Of a stretch of 64,000 nucleotides of DNA, positions 50,802 through 58,799 are shown piece by piece. The notes under the pieces are model-generated. The model was not told the DNA's origin and searched no databases. It saw only the letters and a list, made by a program, of their open reading frames with translations. This stretch comes from Streptomyces sp. LBL (lineage in GTDB: Bacteria; Actinomycetota; Actinomycetes; Streptomycetales; Streptomycetaceae): contig NZ_JARXYX010000022.1 of the NCBI RefSeq assembly GCF_029893585.1, positions 62,001 through 126,000 on the forward strand, written 5' to 3'. The position numbers and the translations under genes were made by a program. The number at the start of each line of letters is the position of its first letter. Position 1 is the first letter of the stretch.

Positions 50802-51374
50802 TTACAGACTCGCCGTGCCCCTGACAAGCGCTCTGGGGAATATTCGGCCGAACGGCCGGTCGACGCAAGGGCGCCTTTCGGCCGTCACCCTTTGCACCTG
50901 CGAGGGGAATCGGTCCTCTCCGGCCGACCGTCGACGCAGCGTGCGCTCCCCCGCCTCGACCGCGACGCTCAGGGTGTTCCCGGGCGGCGGGAAAGGGCAG
51001 ATGAAGTGGTCGGCGAACGCGCACGGCGGCAGCAGCGCACGGTTGAGGTCGACCGTGGTGCGGCCCTCGGCGTCCGGCGCGGCGGGCCGCAGGAACCGGA
51101 ACCGGTAGCTGCTGTCCCCGCTCGTGGCATCGCCGAAAACCGCCCACAGCGAGCCGTCGCCCTCGACCGTCACCTGGAGCGTCACCTCCTGCCCGGCCAG
51201 GGCAAATGACAGCTCCCCGCCGAGACCCAGGCCACGCGCCCGTCCGTCCGCGTTCTCCACGCGTACGGTGCGGTCCTCGTCGTACGGCGTGAAGCGCCCC
51301 GGCACCGACCAGCGCGGATCGTGGGACGTGGCCTCGATGCCCCGGAACGCCTCGCGCGCCGCATTCAGCTTCTC
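50802..51374 (-). pseudogene. N-terminally truncated DUF1684 gene
   Basis: The frame encodes the second half of a DUF1684 protein: REAFRGIEATSHDPRWSVPG, RFTPYDEDRTVRVENADGRA, DGSLWAVFGDATSGDSSYRF, then CAFADHFICPFPPPGNTLSV, all strongly conserved. The first about 115 residues are absent; upstream codons belong to the end of the LLM monooxygenase gene in another frame. The usual end near ERTLR is also passed, so about 40 unrelated residues follow. An internal GTG at 51305 could start translation, but the protein would lack half its domain. Confidence 0.72.
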
Positions 51375-52666
51375 CCCACCGGGTCGGAGAGCCCGAGGTG
51401 CGAGCGCAAGGTGGCGCCCTGGTATTCCGTGCGGAACGCGCCGCGTTCCTGCAGCAGTGGCACGACCCGGTCCACGAACTCGTCCAGCCCGCCCGGGGTG
51501 AGGTGCGGGACGAGGATGAAGCCGTCGGCGGCGTCCCGCCGTACGAACTCGTCAAGTTCGGTGGCGACCGCTTCCGGCGTGCCGATGAAGGACTGCCGGG
51601 TGCTCGCCTCGATCACGGTCTCCCGGATCGACAGCCCCTTCTCCTTCGACAGCGCCCGCCACTTCTCCGCGATCGCCACGGTGTCGCCGTGCCGGGTGCG
51701 TCCCTGGGTGATCGACGGCTCCGGCACCGGGTCGGTCTCGGGGAGGGGTCCGTCCGGGTCGTACGAGGACAGGTCGACGCCCCAGATCTGCTCCAGCGTG
51801 AGGATCGCGTTCTGCGGGGAGACCTGCAGTCGGCGGATCTCGGAGGCCTTCTCCTGCGCCTCGGCGGCGGTGTCACCGAGGACGACGGTGACCCCGGGCA
51901 TTATCTTCAGGCCGTCGGGGCCGCGGCCGTACTTCTCCAGCCGCTTCTTCACGTCTGCGTAGAAGGCGCGTCCGGCCTCCAGGGTGCCATGCCGGGTGAA
52001 GATCACGTCGGCGGTGGCGGCGGCGAACTCCCGCCCCTCGTCCGAGTCCCCCGCCTGGATCACGACCGGGTGCCCCTGCGGAGAGCGCGGCACGGTGGAC
52101 TCGCCGGTGATGTCGAAGTGCCGCCCGCGGTGCGCGAAGGGGCGGGAGACGCCGTCCGCTGTCCAGGAGTCCCACAACTGCCGTGCCACAGTGACGAATT
52201 CGGCGGCGCGTGTGTATCGGTCGGCCCGGTCCAGGTATCGGCCGCGCCGGAAGTTCTCGCCGGTGAAGGCGTCCGAGGAGGTCACCACGTTCCAGGCCGC
52301 CCGGCCGCCGCTGAGGTGATCCAGGGTGGTGAGTCTGCGGGCCAGGTCGTACGGCTCGTTGAAGGTGGCGTTGACCGTGGCGGCGAGGCCGATCCGGTCG
52401 GTGACGGCGGCCAGCGCGTTGAGCACCGTCAGGGACTCGGGCCGCCCCACCACGTCCAGGTCGTGGATACGGCCCTTGTGTTCGCGCAGCCGCAGCCCCT
52501 CGGCGAGGAAGAAGAAGTCGAACAGGCCACGCTCGGCGGTGCGGGCGAGCTGCTCGAAGGAGGAGAACTCGATCTGCGACTTCGCGCGCGGATCGGCCCA
52601 CACCGTCGTGTTGTTGACGCCGGGGAAGTGCGCGGCGAGGTGAAGTTCCTTACGGCGTACGGTCAT
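51365..52666 (-). CDS. FMN-dependent monooxygenase, NtaA/SnaA/DszA (LLM) family, second copy
   Basis: 433 residues. It starts KELHLAAHFPGVNNTTVWAD and has the NtaA/SnaA/DszA-type stretches IEFSSFEQLARTAERGLFDF, TLDHLSGGRAAWNVVTSSDA (with FTGENFRRGRYLDRADRYTR) and PQGHPVVIQAGDSDEGREFA. These TIM-barrel enzymes use reduced FMN and O2 and often act on sulfur or nitrogen compounds (dibenzothiophene, nitrilotriacetate, alkylated cysteines via YxeK). It overlaps the first LLM gene as ATGA. Its 3' end abuts the truncated DUF1684 frame. An FMN reductase is not evident in the operon. Confidence 0.92.
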   Translation of the reverse strand: MTVRRKELHLAAHFPGVNNTTVWADPRAKSQIEFSSFEQLARTAERGLFDFFFLAEGLRLREHKGRIHDLDVVGRPESLTVLNALAAVTDRIGLAATVNATFNEPYDLARRLTTLDHLSGGRAAWNVVTSSDAFTGENFRRGRYLDRADRYTRAAEFVTVARQLWDSWTADGVSRPFAHRGRHFDITGESTVPRSPQGHPVVIQAGDSDEGREFAAATADVIFTRHGTLEAGRAFYADVKKRLEKYGRGPDGLKIMPGVTVVLGDTAAEAQEKASEIRRLQVSPQNAILTLEQIWGVDLSSYDPDGPLPETDPVPEPSITQGRTRHGDTVAIAEKWRALSKEKGLSIRETVIEASTRQSFIGTPEAVATELDEFVRRDAADGFILVPHLTPGGLDEFVDRVVPLLQERGAFRTEYQGATLRSHLGLSDPVGRS

Positions 52667-53742
52667 GACGCTCCCCCTGTCACGGCGTACTGGTTGACGG
52701 GCCGGGCCAGGCCCAGGTGCTCCCGGAGCGTGCTGCCCGGGTAGAAGGTGCGGAACAGGCCCCGGTGTTGCAGCAGCGCCACCGTGCCGTTGACGAGCCG
52801 CTCCAGGTCCCGGCGGGGCTCGGCGGGCGTGAGGTGGAAGCCGTCGACGGTGCCGTCCGTGTACCAGGCGGTGATCAGCTCGGCGAGGTCGACAGGACCG
52901 CCCCGGTACAGCGGGCCCTGCGCGCTCTGCCGGGGGCCGCCCCCGCCGTGGCCCGGTTCGGCCGCGCGCTCCCCGTCCCCGAGGTCGACGACGAGACTCG
53001 CGAGGACACACAGGTCGTCGGGGTCGCGCCCGAACTCCCGGGCACCTTCCCGTACCTGATCCCGTACGGCGGCGGCCTGCACGGCGCTCACGGCCCGTAC
53101 GAGTACCACGTCGGCGTACTCGGCGGCCGTCCGCCGGGCGGGTCCCTCGGTGGCGTCGACCACGCGGACCGGGTGGCCCTGGGGCGGGCGGGGCACGATC
53201 GACGGTCCCTTGACCGAGAAGGCGGAGCCGGTGAAGTCGACGTGGTGCAGCTTGTCGCGGTCGATGAAACGGCCGGTCGCCTCGTGCCGTATCTCGGCGT
53301 CGTCCTCCCAGCTGTCCCACAACTTCGAGGCCACGTCGGCGACTTCACCGGCCTCCTGCCAGAGCGCGTCGGCGGGAGCGGCAGGCCGGCGGCCGAAGAG
53401 ACGGGCCTCGCCCTCGCTGGTCGACACGTCGATCCGCCAGCCGGCCCGGCCGCGGCTGACCCAGTCGAGCGTGGCGACGGCGGCCTGGACGTGGAAGGGC
53501 TCGGTGTGGGTGGTGGTGACGGTGGGGACCAGCCCGATCCTGCTGGTGGCCGGCGCCACCCGGGACAGGACGGCGAGCGCGTCGGGGCCCGGGCGGGCGA
53601 AGGTGTCGTCCAGGGTCACGAAGTCGAGGCCGCCGCGTTCGGCGAGCCGGGCCAGAGCGACGTAGGAGTCGGCGTCGTACACCGCCTGCTGGTCGACGGC
53701 GGCGGCCAGGTGCAGCATGCCCCGGCCGTGCGATGCGGTCAT
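52663..53742 (-). CDS. LLM-class flavin-dependent oxidoreductase, first copy
   Basis: 359 residues from ATG 53742 with AAAGG about 9 nt upstream. Features are MLHLAAAVDQQAVYDADSYV, LARLAERGGLDFVTLDDTFA, VATLDWVSRGRAGWRIDVST and VPRPPQGHPVRVVDATEGPA. It is shorter than its neighbour, with an internal region rich in Gly/Asp (DGERAAEPGHGGGGPRQSAQ) and a C-terminal LREHLGLARPVNQYAV. The two LLM proteins differ too much to be a recent duplication; they may act in turn on one substrate. The stop overlaps the next gene. Confidence 0.9.
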   Translation of the reverse strand: MTASHGRGMLHLAAAVDQQAVYDADSYVALARLAERGGLDFVTLDDTFARPGPDALAVLSRVAPATSRIGLVPTVTTTHTEPFHVQAAVATLDWVSRGRAGWRIDVSTSEGEARLFGRRPAAPADALWQEAGEVADVASKLWDSWEDDAEIRHEATGRFIDRDKLHHVDFTGSAFSVKGPSIVPRPPQGHPVRVVDATEGPARRTAAEYADVVLVRAVSAVQAAAVRDQVREGAREFGRDPDDLCVLASLVVDLGDGERAAEPGHGGGGPRQSAQGPLYRGGPVDLAELITAWYTDGTVDGFHLTPAEPRRDLERLVNGTVALLQHRGLFRTFYPGSTLREHLGLARPVNQYAVTGGAS

Positions 53743-53774
53743 GTGGGAAACCTTTCTGCGGTGAGCCGCGGGGC

Positions 53775-54536
53775 TCACAGCACCTTGGAGAGGAAGGCCC
53801 GGGTGCGCTCGTGGCGCGGGGCGTCGAGGACGTCGGCGGGCGGGCCCTGCTCGACGATCCGTCCGTCGTCCATGAACACCACCGTGTCGGCGACCTCGCG
53901 GGCGAAGCCGATCTCATGGGTGACGACGATCATCGTGGTGCCCTGGTGGGCCAGGTCCTTGATGACGTCGAGGACTTCACCGACCAGCTCGGGGTCGAGC
54001 GCGGAGGTCGGTTCGTCGAAGAGCAGCAGCCGGGGCTCCAGCGCGAGCGCCCGGGCGATCGCCACCCGCTGTTGCTGGCCTCCGGAGAGCTGCCTCGGGT
54101 AGGTGTCCGCCTTGTCGGCGAGCCCGACCCGGTCGAGCAGCCGGCGGGCGCTCTCGACGGCCTCCTTGCGGGGCCGCTTCCGCGCGGACACCGGCGCCTC
54201 GATGATGTTGTCCAGCACGGTCAGGTGCGGGAAGAGGTTGAAGTTCTGGAAGACGAAGCCGATGCGCGTGCGCTGCCGCAGCACCTCGCGCTCAGGCAGC
54301 TCGTACAGCTTGTCGCCGGAGCGCCGGTAGCCGACCAGTGCCCCGTCGACGCTGATCGCGCCCCGGTCCACCTTCTCCAGGTGGTTGATGGTGCGCAGCA
54401 GCGTGGACTTGCCGGACCCGGACGGGCCCAGGACCACGGTGACCTCGCCGGCCCGCACGGCGAGGTCGACGCCCTTGAGCACTTCCAGCGAGCCGAAACT
54501 CTTGTGGACGGACCTGATGTCGACCATGACGCTCAT
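53775..54536 (-). CDS. Amino-acid-type ABC transporter ATP-binding protein
   Basis: 253 residues. Walker A is VVLGPSGSGKSTLLRTINHL, the Q-loop GFVFQNFNLFPHLTVLDNI, signature RQLSGGQQQRVAIARALALE, Walker B LLLFDEPTSALDPELVGEVL and H-loop IVVTHEIGFA, all of the polar amino acid (PAAT/GlnQ) type. ATG 54536 follows AGGGA. It pairs with the permease (56380) and the divergent binding protein (57723). The DNA before it (54537-54616) carries short CACGTCTCAC-like repeats. Confidence 0.95.
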   Translation of the reverse strand: MSVMVDIRSVHKSFGSLEVLKGVDLAVRAGEVTVVLGPSGSGKSTLLRTINHLEKVDRGAISVDGALVGYRRSGDKLYELPEREVLRQRTRIGFVFQNFNLFPHLTVLDNIIEAPVSARKRPRKEAVESARRLLDRVGLADKADTYPRQLSGGQQQRVAIARALALEPRLLLFDEPTSALDPELVGEVLDVIKDLAHQGTTMIVVTHEIGFAREVADTVVFMDDGRIVEQGPPADVLDAPRHERTRAFLSKVL

Positions 54537-54616
54537 CGCGGAGATTCCCTGTCGTAAGAAGTGTCGTGAGACGTGTCGTGCAAAGCGCTGTGAGAAGTTC
54601 CGTGAGACGTAGGGGG

Positions 54617-56383
54617 TCAGGCGGCCGCGCAACCGGCGAGCTCGCGCAGGAACAGCAGTGCCGCCCGGGCGGTCGCGTCGTTCTGCCGGAACGCGGGCCC
54701 GCCGGTGCGCGGCCGGGTGAACGCGCCGGGGGTACGGCTGTCGGTGTACGGACCGAGCGCGAAGCGCCGGGGATGCGGCCGTCCGGCCCGGTCGAGGACC
54801 CGCCCGTCGGCGGGGTCCACCCGGAGCAGCCCCTCCGGTGTCTCGGCCGCCCCGTCGGCGTGCAACTCGCGCAACAGCGGATCGCGGGCCCGTCCGACCG
54901 TCGGCTCGGGCAGCCGTGCCTCGACCAGCGCGCGGGCCTCGACGGAGCACCCCGGCACGGTGGCGCTCGACGCCCGGAACACCCCGTCCTCGGCGACGAC
55001 GGTCAGGCCGGCGCCGAGGAACTTCAGGACGCCCGCCCGGGACAGGGCCAGCATCTGCCGCAGCCGGGGTCCGGGCGGCCCGGAGGCCAGACAGCTGAAG
55101 AAGCCGTGCCACCAGGGGCCGATGTCCCCGAGCCTGACCAGCTGCCCGTAGACGGACAGCAGCCCGAGGAAGACCGCCAGGTCAGGGCTGTACGCGCGAT
55201 CGTGACGGCGCCCGAGATCGCCCTCGACATAGCCGCGCAGCCCCTCCTGGAACTCCTCGAAGGAGCCGTACCGCACCCCCTCCAACGGGCGGTCCAGCGC
55301 GGCGAGGTCGAGCCGGTCGGCGGGGTCGGGCACGGCGGACGCGACAAGGTCCGCCCGCCCTGACGGGTCGCCCTCGGCCGCGTACTTCTCCTCGAAGACG
55401 CTCCAGTCGACGGCCGTCCGCTCGGGATGGACCGTGAACAGCCGGTGGTAGTGCGCGAAGCCCAGCTCCTTCTCCACCAGCGGCCACACGTCCCGCCGGA
55501 AGTCGAAGCCCTCCGGCCGGGCGAGCAGCGCGTCGACCTCGGCGGGCCCGAAGAACCGGGGCAGAGGCGGCCGTTCACCGGTCCAGTCGTAGCCGATCTT
55601 CGCGTGGTACGGCACTCCGCGCCGCGAACCGACGTACAGCACCGGCTCCCGTCCCGAAGGCACGTACGTGTCCCCGTCGTAGCGTCCGCCCCGGCCCTCG
55701 GTGAGCAGCACCATCAGGTCGACGAAGGCCAGCCCGAAGCCGCGGACGAGGACGGGTTCGCCGGGCGCGAGCGGGGACAGGTCACTGTCGGCGGTGAAGT
55801 CCGGCGGGAGGTGGACGAGCCCGTGCTCGCCGGCGTACGCGGCCAACTGCCCCTGTTCCTGGTCGAGTTCGGCGTCGAGGTGGCCGAGGGCGAGCACCAC
55901 GAGGTCGGCCAGGAGCGGACGTGGCCGGTCCTCCAGCCACACCTGCTGGCGGCCCTCGCGGGGGCCGGACACGCGCAGGGCGCGGCGCGGGTGATGGTGG
56001 ACCGTGACGGACGGGGGCAGGGCGGCGACGGCCCGCTCGTAAAACCACCGCAGGTAGGTGCCCTGGAGTTGCCGGTCCGCGAAGGTGCGGCCGTCGATGC
56101 CGGCCCACTCGTGCAGCGTGGGGCCCTCGGCGACGGGACCGGCCATGGCGACCGTCTCGTCGGTGAACATGGTGACGTCCTCGGCATGCGAGTTCATCCA
56201 CAGCAGCGGTGACTGGGCCGCGCGCCAGATGCGTCCGGCGCCCGGCGGATGCGGATCGACGAGATGGAGGTCGAGGCCCGAACCGGCGTACAGCTCGGAG
56301 GCGTTGGCGGCGATCCGCTCGATCAGACCGATCCCCCGCGGCCCGGCACCGACGATCACGACAGAGGGCCTGTGCGCACTCAT
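54617..56383 (-). CDS. FAD/NAD(P)-binding protein (NAD_binding_9 family)
   Basis: 588 residues. A Rossmann start RPSVVIVGAGPRGIGLIERI leads to the FAD/NAD_binding_9 features LVDPHPPGAGRIWRAAQSPL, WMNSHAEDVTMFTDETVAMA and LRWFYERAVAALPPSVTVHH. A second dinucleotide site is near EPVLVRGFGLAFVDLMVLL. The C-terminal half is helical. Family members are often beside siderophore, amino-acid or sulfur transporter operons; the reaction is unknown. Start ATG 56383 overlaps the permease stop as ATGA. It may supply reduced flavin or oxidise the imported compound. Confidence 0.88.
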   Translation of the reverse strand: MSAHRPSVVIVGAGPRGIGLIERIAANASELYAGSGLDLHLVDPHPPGAGRIWRAAQSPLLWMNSHAEDVTMFTDETVAMAGPVAEGPTLHEWAGIDGRTFADRQLQGTYLRWFYERAVAALPPSVTVHHHPRRALRVSGPREGRQQVWLEDRPRPLLADLVVLALGHLDAELDQEQGQLAAYAGEHGLVHLPPDFTADSDLSPLAPGEPVLVRGFGLAFVDLMVLLTEGRGGRYDGDTYVPSGREPVLYVGSRRGVPYHAKIGYDWTGERPPLPRFFGPAEVDALLARPEGFDFRRDVWPLVEKELGFAHYHRLFTVHPERTAVDWSVFEEKYAAEGDPSGRADLVASAVPDPADRLDLAALDRPLEGVRYGSFEEFQEGLRGYVEGDLGRRHDRAYSPDLAVFLGLLSVYGQLVRLGDIGPWWHGFFSCLASGPPGPRLRQMLALSRAGVLKFLGAGLTVVAEDGVFRASSATVPGCSVEARALVEARLPEPTVGRARDPLLRELHADGAAETPEGLLRVDPADGRVLDRAGRPHPRRFALGPYTDSRTPGAFTRPRTGGPAFRQNDATARAALLFLRELAGCAAA

Positions 56384-57237
56384 CGGGCACGCTCCGAGCC
56401 GCGCGCGTAGTGCTTCTCGACGTAGTACTGGCCGAGGCTGAGCACCGAGGTGACGACGGTGTACCAGACGGTCGCGACCATCAGCAGCGGGATGACCTGG
56501 TAGGTGCGGTGGTACACGAGCTGCACCGAGTAGAGCAGGTCCTGGACCGCGATGACGCTGACGATGGAGGTGCCCTTGAGGGTGCCGATCAGCATGTTCC
56601 CGGCCGGCGGCACGATCGAGCGCATCGCCTGCGGCAGCACGATCCGCCGCCAGCGCCGCCACCGGCTCAGCCCGAGTGCCTGCGCGGCCTCGATCTGCCC
56701 GCGGTCCACGGAGAGGATGCCACCGCGCACCACCTCCGCGGCGTACGCGGCCTCGTGCAGGGTCAGGCCGATGATCGCGACGGTGACCGGTCCGAGCAGG
56801 TCGACCGTCTTCACGCCGAGGATCTGCGGGTACAGCGCCCCGATGTTGAACCACAGCAGCAGCTGCACCAGGATCGGGATCGACCGGAACAGCCAGACGT
56901 ATCCCCAACTGATGCTTCTCAGCACGGGGTTGGTGGACAGCCGGGCCGCGGCGAGCAAAGTGCCCAGCACGAAGCCGAGCACCATGACGACCGCGGTCAG
57001 CCAGAGGGTGAGCCACAGACCGCGCAGTACGGCGTCCGAGGTGAAGTAGTCGGCGACCACGCCCCACTGGAACGCCTTGTTGCGCAGCACCGAGTTGACG
57101 ACGAGGGCGAGCAGTGCCAGCACCACGACGGCGGCCGTCCACTGGCCGGGACGGCGCTGCGGGACGATCCTCAGAGAGTCCGCGTTTTCCGGTATGTCCG
57201 GGGCGGCGGGGGCTTTGGCGAGGGTGTCGGAGGACAT
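56380..57237 (-). CDS. Amino-acid-type ABC transporter permease
   Basis: 285 residues with a soluble N-terminus, one early helix (WTAAVVVLALLALVVNSVLR) and then the HisM/GlnP core of five helices: VLRGLWLTLWLTAVVMVLGF, WLFRSIPILVQLLLWFN, and the EAA loop EAAQALGLSRWRRWRRIVLP. The end is KHYARGSERAR. It forms the channel of a PAAT importer with the ATPase gene. It is the first gene of the five-gene minus operon, with a promoter at 57351-57381. Confidence 0.94.
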   Translation of the reverse strand: MSSDTLAKAPAAPDIPENADSLRIVPQRRPGQWTAAVVVLALLALVVNSVLRNKAFQWGVVADYFTSDAVLRGLWLTLWLTAVVMVLGFVLGTLLAAARLSTNPVLRSISWGYVWLFRSIPILVQLLLWFNIGALYPQILGVKTVDLLGPVTVAIIGLTLHEAAYAAEVVRGGILSVDRGQIEAAQALGLSRWRRWRRIVLPQAMRSIVPPAGNMLIGTLKGTSIVSVIAVQDLLYSVQLVYHRTYQVIPLLMVATVWYTVVTSVLSLGQYYVEKHYARGSERAR

Positions 57238-57350
57238 GGAAGGCTCCGTGACATCGAGTTGGTCGAACTCGGATGGATGCCTTCACACGGGTGCACGCCA
57301 CAGACCTGCGGCACGGGTGCGGCCGAGCCCCTCAGCAGGGCCGCCCTGTG

Positions 57351-57381
57351 AGAGTACGGGTGCGTTTCCCCTCGCTGTCAA
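57351..57381 (-). promoter_or_regulatory. Promoter of the permease operon
   Basis: On the minus strand, consensus -35 TTGACA (57381-57376) is followed after 19 bp by TACTCT (57356-57351). Transcription would start about 110 bp before the permease ATG. It lies back to back with the leader-peptide promoter on the plus strand. Confidence 0.5.
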
Positions 57382-57417
57382 GGCTGTCCACACTGTGAGC
57401 CGTACGTCTCAAGTCGG

Positions 57418-57446
57418 TTGACGCACCACCGAATGCCTGTTCCACT
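57418..57446 (+). promoter_or_regulatory. Promoter of the leader peptide and binding-protein gene
   Basis: TTGACG (57418-57423), 17 bp, then TCCACT (57441-57446). A start point at or next to 57453 would make the leader peptide message leaderless, as in mycobacterial cysteine attenuators. Confidence 0.45.
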
Positions 57447-57452
57447 TGGCCC

Positions 57453-57524
57453 ATGCATCCACAGCAGTGGCTGGTCAAGCGCTCCCACATCGACTTCGGT
57501 CGCGTGTGGTCCTCTTCCTGTTGA
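57453..57524 (+). CDS. Putative 23-residue leader peptide ending Ser-Ser-Ser-Cys
   Basis: A short frame runs from ATG 57453 to TGA 57522-57524. Residues 7-23 are LVKRSHIDFGRVWSSSC. This closely fits the pattern of streptomycete putative leader peptides placed before sulfur-assimilation genes (L-V-x-R-x-H-V/I-D-x-x-R-V-x-S-x-x-C). No ribosome site is seen. The Cys codon is directly before the stop and the hairpin at 57538 starts 14 nt later, so ribosome speed at Ser and Cys codons could set hairpin formation. It lies 198 bp upstream of the binding-protein gene. Confidence 0.7.
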   Translation: MHPQQWLVKRSHIDFGRVWSSSC

Positions 57525-57537
57525 GCTGACCCACTGC

Positions 57538-57563
57538 GCGCCCTGATCTCTCAGGGCGCCTTT
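57538..57563 (+). terminator. Attenuator-type hairpin after the leader peptide
   Basis: A 9-bp perfect stem GCGCCCTGA / TCAGGGCGC with loop TCTC is followed by CTTTCGC, a short T-rich tail. It sits between the leader-peptide stop and the binding-protein gene, so it would end most transcripts unless prevented. Confidence 0.7.
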
Positions 57564-57598
57564 CGCGTTCTCCCCCTTCGCCTTCACACGCGCACACC

Positions 57599-57702
57599 TC
57601 CCCTCGCGCTGTTCTCCCCTCGCGCTGTTCTCCCGTCACGTTTCCCCCTCGCGCTTGCCTCCCCCTCGCGCTTGCCTCCCTCTTGCGCTTGCCTCCCTCT
57701 TG
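57599..57702. repeat. Tandem C/T-rich repeats in binding-protein leader
   Basis: Two copies of CCCTCGCGCTGTTCT (15-bp period) are followed by about four copies of a 17-18 bp unit based on CCCTCGCGCTTGCCTCC. The array occupies the leader between the hairpin and the ribosome site AGGAG at 57708. Confidence 0.85.
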
Positions 57703-57722
57703 CTCTCAGGAGACCGCACACG

Positions 57723-58667
57723 ATGCGTACGCCTACGCGCGCCCGAAATAAGCTTATTGCTCCCTTCGTTCCCATCACCACGGCGGCTCTGCTCCTCACC
57801 GCGTGCGGCTCCGGCTCGGACGACACCGTCAGCGCCGCGGCGCAGGCCGACAAGATCCCCACCACGGACGTCGTGTCCGCCCTCAAGAAGGACGAGGCGG
57901 CCGCGAAGCTGCTGCCCTCCGGCACCACGGACCTCACGATCGCCGTCAGCGTCTCCGGCCAGCCGCCCGGCACCTCGATCCTGGACGACGGAAAGACCCT
58001 GGCCGGCCAGGACGTCGACTTCGCGAACGCGGTCGCCAAGGTCCTCGGCATCACGCTGAGGACCGAGCAGGCGAGCTTCGAGGCGATCCTGCCGGCCCTG
58101 GACAGCGGCAAGTACGACCTGGGCGTCGGCAACTTCGGCGTGACCGACGAGCGCCGCAAGGCCATCGACTTCGTCACCTACATCAACGACGGCCAGGGCT
58201 TCGCCACCCGCGAGGACAGCAAGCTGACCAAGGTCACCGACCTGAAGCAGTTGTGCGGCCTGAACGTCGCCACCGGCGCGGGCACCACCTTCGAGGCCAC
58301 ACTGGAGGAGAACAAGCGTCTCTGCACCGACGCGGGCAAGAAGGCCTACAAGGTGCAGACCTACAACGAACAGGGCGCGATCTGGTCCTCGCTCCAGCAG
58401 GGTCGGAGCGACATCGTGATGTCCACGATCAACGGCCTGCGCTACTCCGTCGCCCACCAGCAGGGCGTCACGTTCCTCAACGAGTTCCACCGCCTCGACG
58501 TCGGCTTCGCCTTCCAGAAGGGCAGTCGGCTGACCCCCGCCTTCCAGGCCGCGGTGAACAAGCTGATCGCCGACGGCACCTACGCCAGGATCCTGAAGAA
58601 GTGGGGGACGACGGGCTCGGCCATCACCAAGTCCGAGATCTCGCCTCCGGAATTGAGGACCCCCTAG
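57723..58667 (+). CDS. Amino-acid ABC transporter substrate-binding lipoprotein
   Basis: 314 residues. The lipobox ALLLTAC lies after a basic N-terminus (RTPTRARNKLIAPFVPITT), so the protein is anchored outside. The SBP_bac_3 fold is clear: DLTIAVSVSGQPPGTSILDD, GQDVDFANAVAKVLGITLRT, ILPALDSGKYDLGVGNFGVT and GTYARILKKWGTTGSAITKS. It captures a polar amino acid or amino-acid-like compound for the divergent permease/ATPase. AGGAG lies 10 nt before the ATG. The first codons are unusually AT-rich for this genome. Regulation by the upstream Ser/Cys leader suggests a sulfur-containing ligand. Confidence 0.93.
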   Translation: MRTPTRARNKLIAPFVPITTAALLLTACGSGSDDTVSAAAQADKIPTTDVVSALKKDEAAAKLLPSGTTDLTIAVSVSGQPPGTSILDDGKTLAGQDVDFANAVAKVLGITLRTEQASFEAILPALDSGKYDLGVGNFGVTDERRKAIDFVTYINDGQGFATREDSKLTKVTDLKQLCGLNVATGAGTTFEATLEENKRLCTDAGKKAYKVQTYNEQGAIWSSLQQGRSDIVMSTINGLRYSVAHQQGVTFLNEFHRLDVGFAFQKGSRLTPAFQAAVNKLIADGTYARILKKWGTTGSAITKSEISPPELRTP

Positions 58668-58799
58668 CGGCGCGCGGGCGGTGTCGATGTGCGGCTCGGC
58701 CCCGTGGGCGTGGGCCACCACCACGTGGCCGCCCGCCTGCAGCCGCCCGCCTATAGCTCTGTCTGTAGCCCCCTGTAGCCGCCCGCCTGTGGCCCCCTG

